Below are positions 63,398 through 64,000 of a stretch of DNA of 64,000 nucleotides, one piece after another (position 1 is the stretch's first letter; each line of letters begins with the position of its first letter). Below the pieces are notes generated by a model that was not told the DNA's origin, ran no database searches, and saw nothing but the letters and a program-made list of their open reading frames with translations. This DNA is from Ruminococcaceae bacterium BL-6 (GTDB lineage Bacteria > Bacillota > Clostridia > Oscillospirales > Acutalibacteraceae). The stretch lies in assembly GCA_902810075.1 (NCBI GenBank), contig LR778135.1:2480001-2544000 (forward strand). The letters are read 5' to 3'. A program made the translations under genes and the position numbers.

Positions 63398-63758
63398 CCC
63401 GTTTTTCCTCCATACAGAACAGCCGGTCGATCGCATGCTCCAGCTCTTTCCAGTTCCCGACAAAGGCTTCCAGCTCTTTTCCCCCTGCCGGTGTCATCGT
63501 AAAATACTTGCGTTTCGGCCCAAGGGCCGATTCCCGATACTCCGCCTTTATGAAACCGTTTTTTTCCAGCCTCAGCAGAAGAGGGTAAATGGTTCCCTCC
63601 GAAATATTGGAAAAACCGTATTTTTGCAATTGCTGCGAAATTTCATATCCGTAAGTTTCCTTGCCGCTGATGATCTTTAAGATACAACCCGTCAAAGTCC
63701 CTTTCAGCATCTGCGACGGTATCAAGGATGCCGCGCCCCCCTTCATGGTATCTTGCAT
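63357..63758 (-). CDS. PadR-family transcriptional regulator
   Basis: 133-residue PadR regulator. Winged helix near 15-90: MLKGTLTGCILKIISGKETYGYEIS, NISEGTIYPLLLRLEKNGFI and the wing GPKRKYFTMTPAGGKEL; a C-terminal dimerisation helix follows. ATG 63758 is just below a palindrome suited to autorepression. It overlaps the next gene, so both form one operon of the PadR-plus-membrane-protein kind. Confidence 0.92.
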   Translation of the reverse strand: MQDTMKGGAASLIPSQMLKGTLTGCILKIISGKETYGYEISQQLQKYGFSNISEGTIYPLLLRLEKNGFIKAEYRESALGPKRKYFTMTPAGGKELEAFVGNWKELEHAIDRLFCMEEKRDEHEDQSFESKKQ

Positions 63759-63765
63759 AGCAATA

Positions 63766-63783
63766 TACCATATCTATATGGTA
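63766..63783 (-). promoter_or_regulatory. PadR operator
   Basis: TACCATAT-CT-ATATGGTA, a perfect 18-base palindrome 8 bases upstream of the PadR start codon, of the ATGxxxxxxCAT type known for PadR proteins in general form. Half-sites ATGGTA recur at 63745 and 63978. Confidence 0.7.
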
Positions 63784-63963
63784 ATGCAAGATAGTTGAAT
63801 TGTCAATGCCCTTCCGAAAAAAAGTTTCAACCAATGACAGAAGCATTCGGAAGCACGCGGAGCACGGATAAGACGATGAAATAAGCGATTAATATTCATA
63901 GGCCGCGCAGGGATCAGGCCGCCGTTAGTCCAAAGCGGTGGAAAAATAATCTCAAAACGCCTA

Positions 63964-63992
63964 TTGACTCTCCCATTATGGTATCCTTTATA
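63964..63992 (+). promoter_or_regulatory. Rightward promoter at the window edge
   Basis: TTGACT (63964-63969), 17-base spacer and TTTATA (63987-63992), with a half-site ATGGTA inside the spacer. It points to a gene beyond the right edge that may also be under PadR control. The 200 bases before it hold no gene that I can see. Confidence 0.45.
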
Positions 63993-64000
63993 CTGATACC

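Noticed and set aside
1..64000. tRNA, rRNA or tmRNA genes
   Set aside because: No cloverleaf with a CCA end or conserved rRNA segment was recognised by eye; a dedicated search could still find a small RNA.

Overview
The window looks like a chromosomal stretch of a GC-rich, spore-forming anaerobe of the class Clostridia, perhaps near Oscillospirales/Caproiciproducens-type genomes. That rests on gene content (Ger germination operon, ATP-independent citrate lyase, FeoAB, ECF transporter, Gram-positive TTGACA-17-TATAAT promoters, strong AGGAGG ribosome sites, several TTG starts). The taxonomic placement is inference. I saw no rRNA, tRNA, CRISPR array or phage module.

Layout. (1) 1-2508: the end of a spore germinant-receptor operon (GerC partial, GerB, small membrane protein). 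(2) 2552-20434: a tricarboxylate island. A leftward operon encodes a beta-decarboxylating dehydrogenase, citDEF, a YbhJ-type aconitase-like hydratase, citC and a citX-citG fusion. Rightward genes encode a LysR regulator, a second aconitase, a 2-hydroxycarboxylate carrier, a MatC/DASS-type carrier and a beta-propeller lactonase. A second, divergent dehydrogenase closes the island on the minus strand. Together they could import a tricarboxylate (or its lactone), isomerise it and split it to acetate plus a 2-oxoacid. (3) 20516-21568: a lone HEXXH metallopeptidase. (4) 22048-30558: an oligopeptide-type ABC operon in which both permease genes are split by near-identical IS5-family insertions with clear 3-bp TTA duplications; a third copy lies upstream next to a remnant of a duplicated binding-protein gene. 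(5) 30772-51566: a probable iron/metallophore acquisition region: two TetR regulators, an AraC regulator, three heterodimeric YbtPQ/IrtAB-like ABC pairs, an ECF transporter (S, T and fused A1A2), a GT1 glycosyltransferase, then a DtxR-type regulator with feoA and feoB. Three copies of one operator (GTTAGT-N4-RCTAAC) tie two ABC operons and the AraC/ECF promoter region into one regulon. (6) 51666-53417: an orphan chemoreceptor. (7) 53795-60170: an FbpABC-like ABC importer co-transcribed with a sugar-phosphate isomerase-like enzyme and a PHP hydrolase, opposite an RpiR/MurR regulator; a sugar-phosphate-type substrate is likely. (8) 60488-63758: small housekeeping genes (acylphosphatase, GIY-YIG, YjbQ, flavodoxin-like reductase, DUF4186) and a PadR regulator with a membrane protein.

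The most original material is the tricarboxylate island (two aconitase-like enzymes, two dehydrogenases, lactonase and citrate lyase under one LysR gene), the shared operator across the transporter region, and the double IS hit in one ABC operon. Long open frames antisense to the GC-rich genes were left out.
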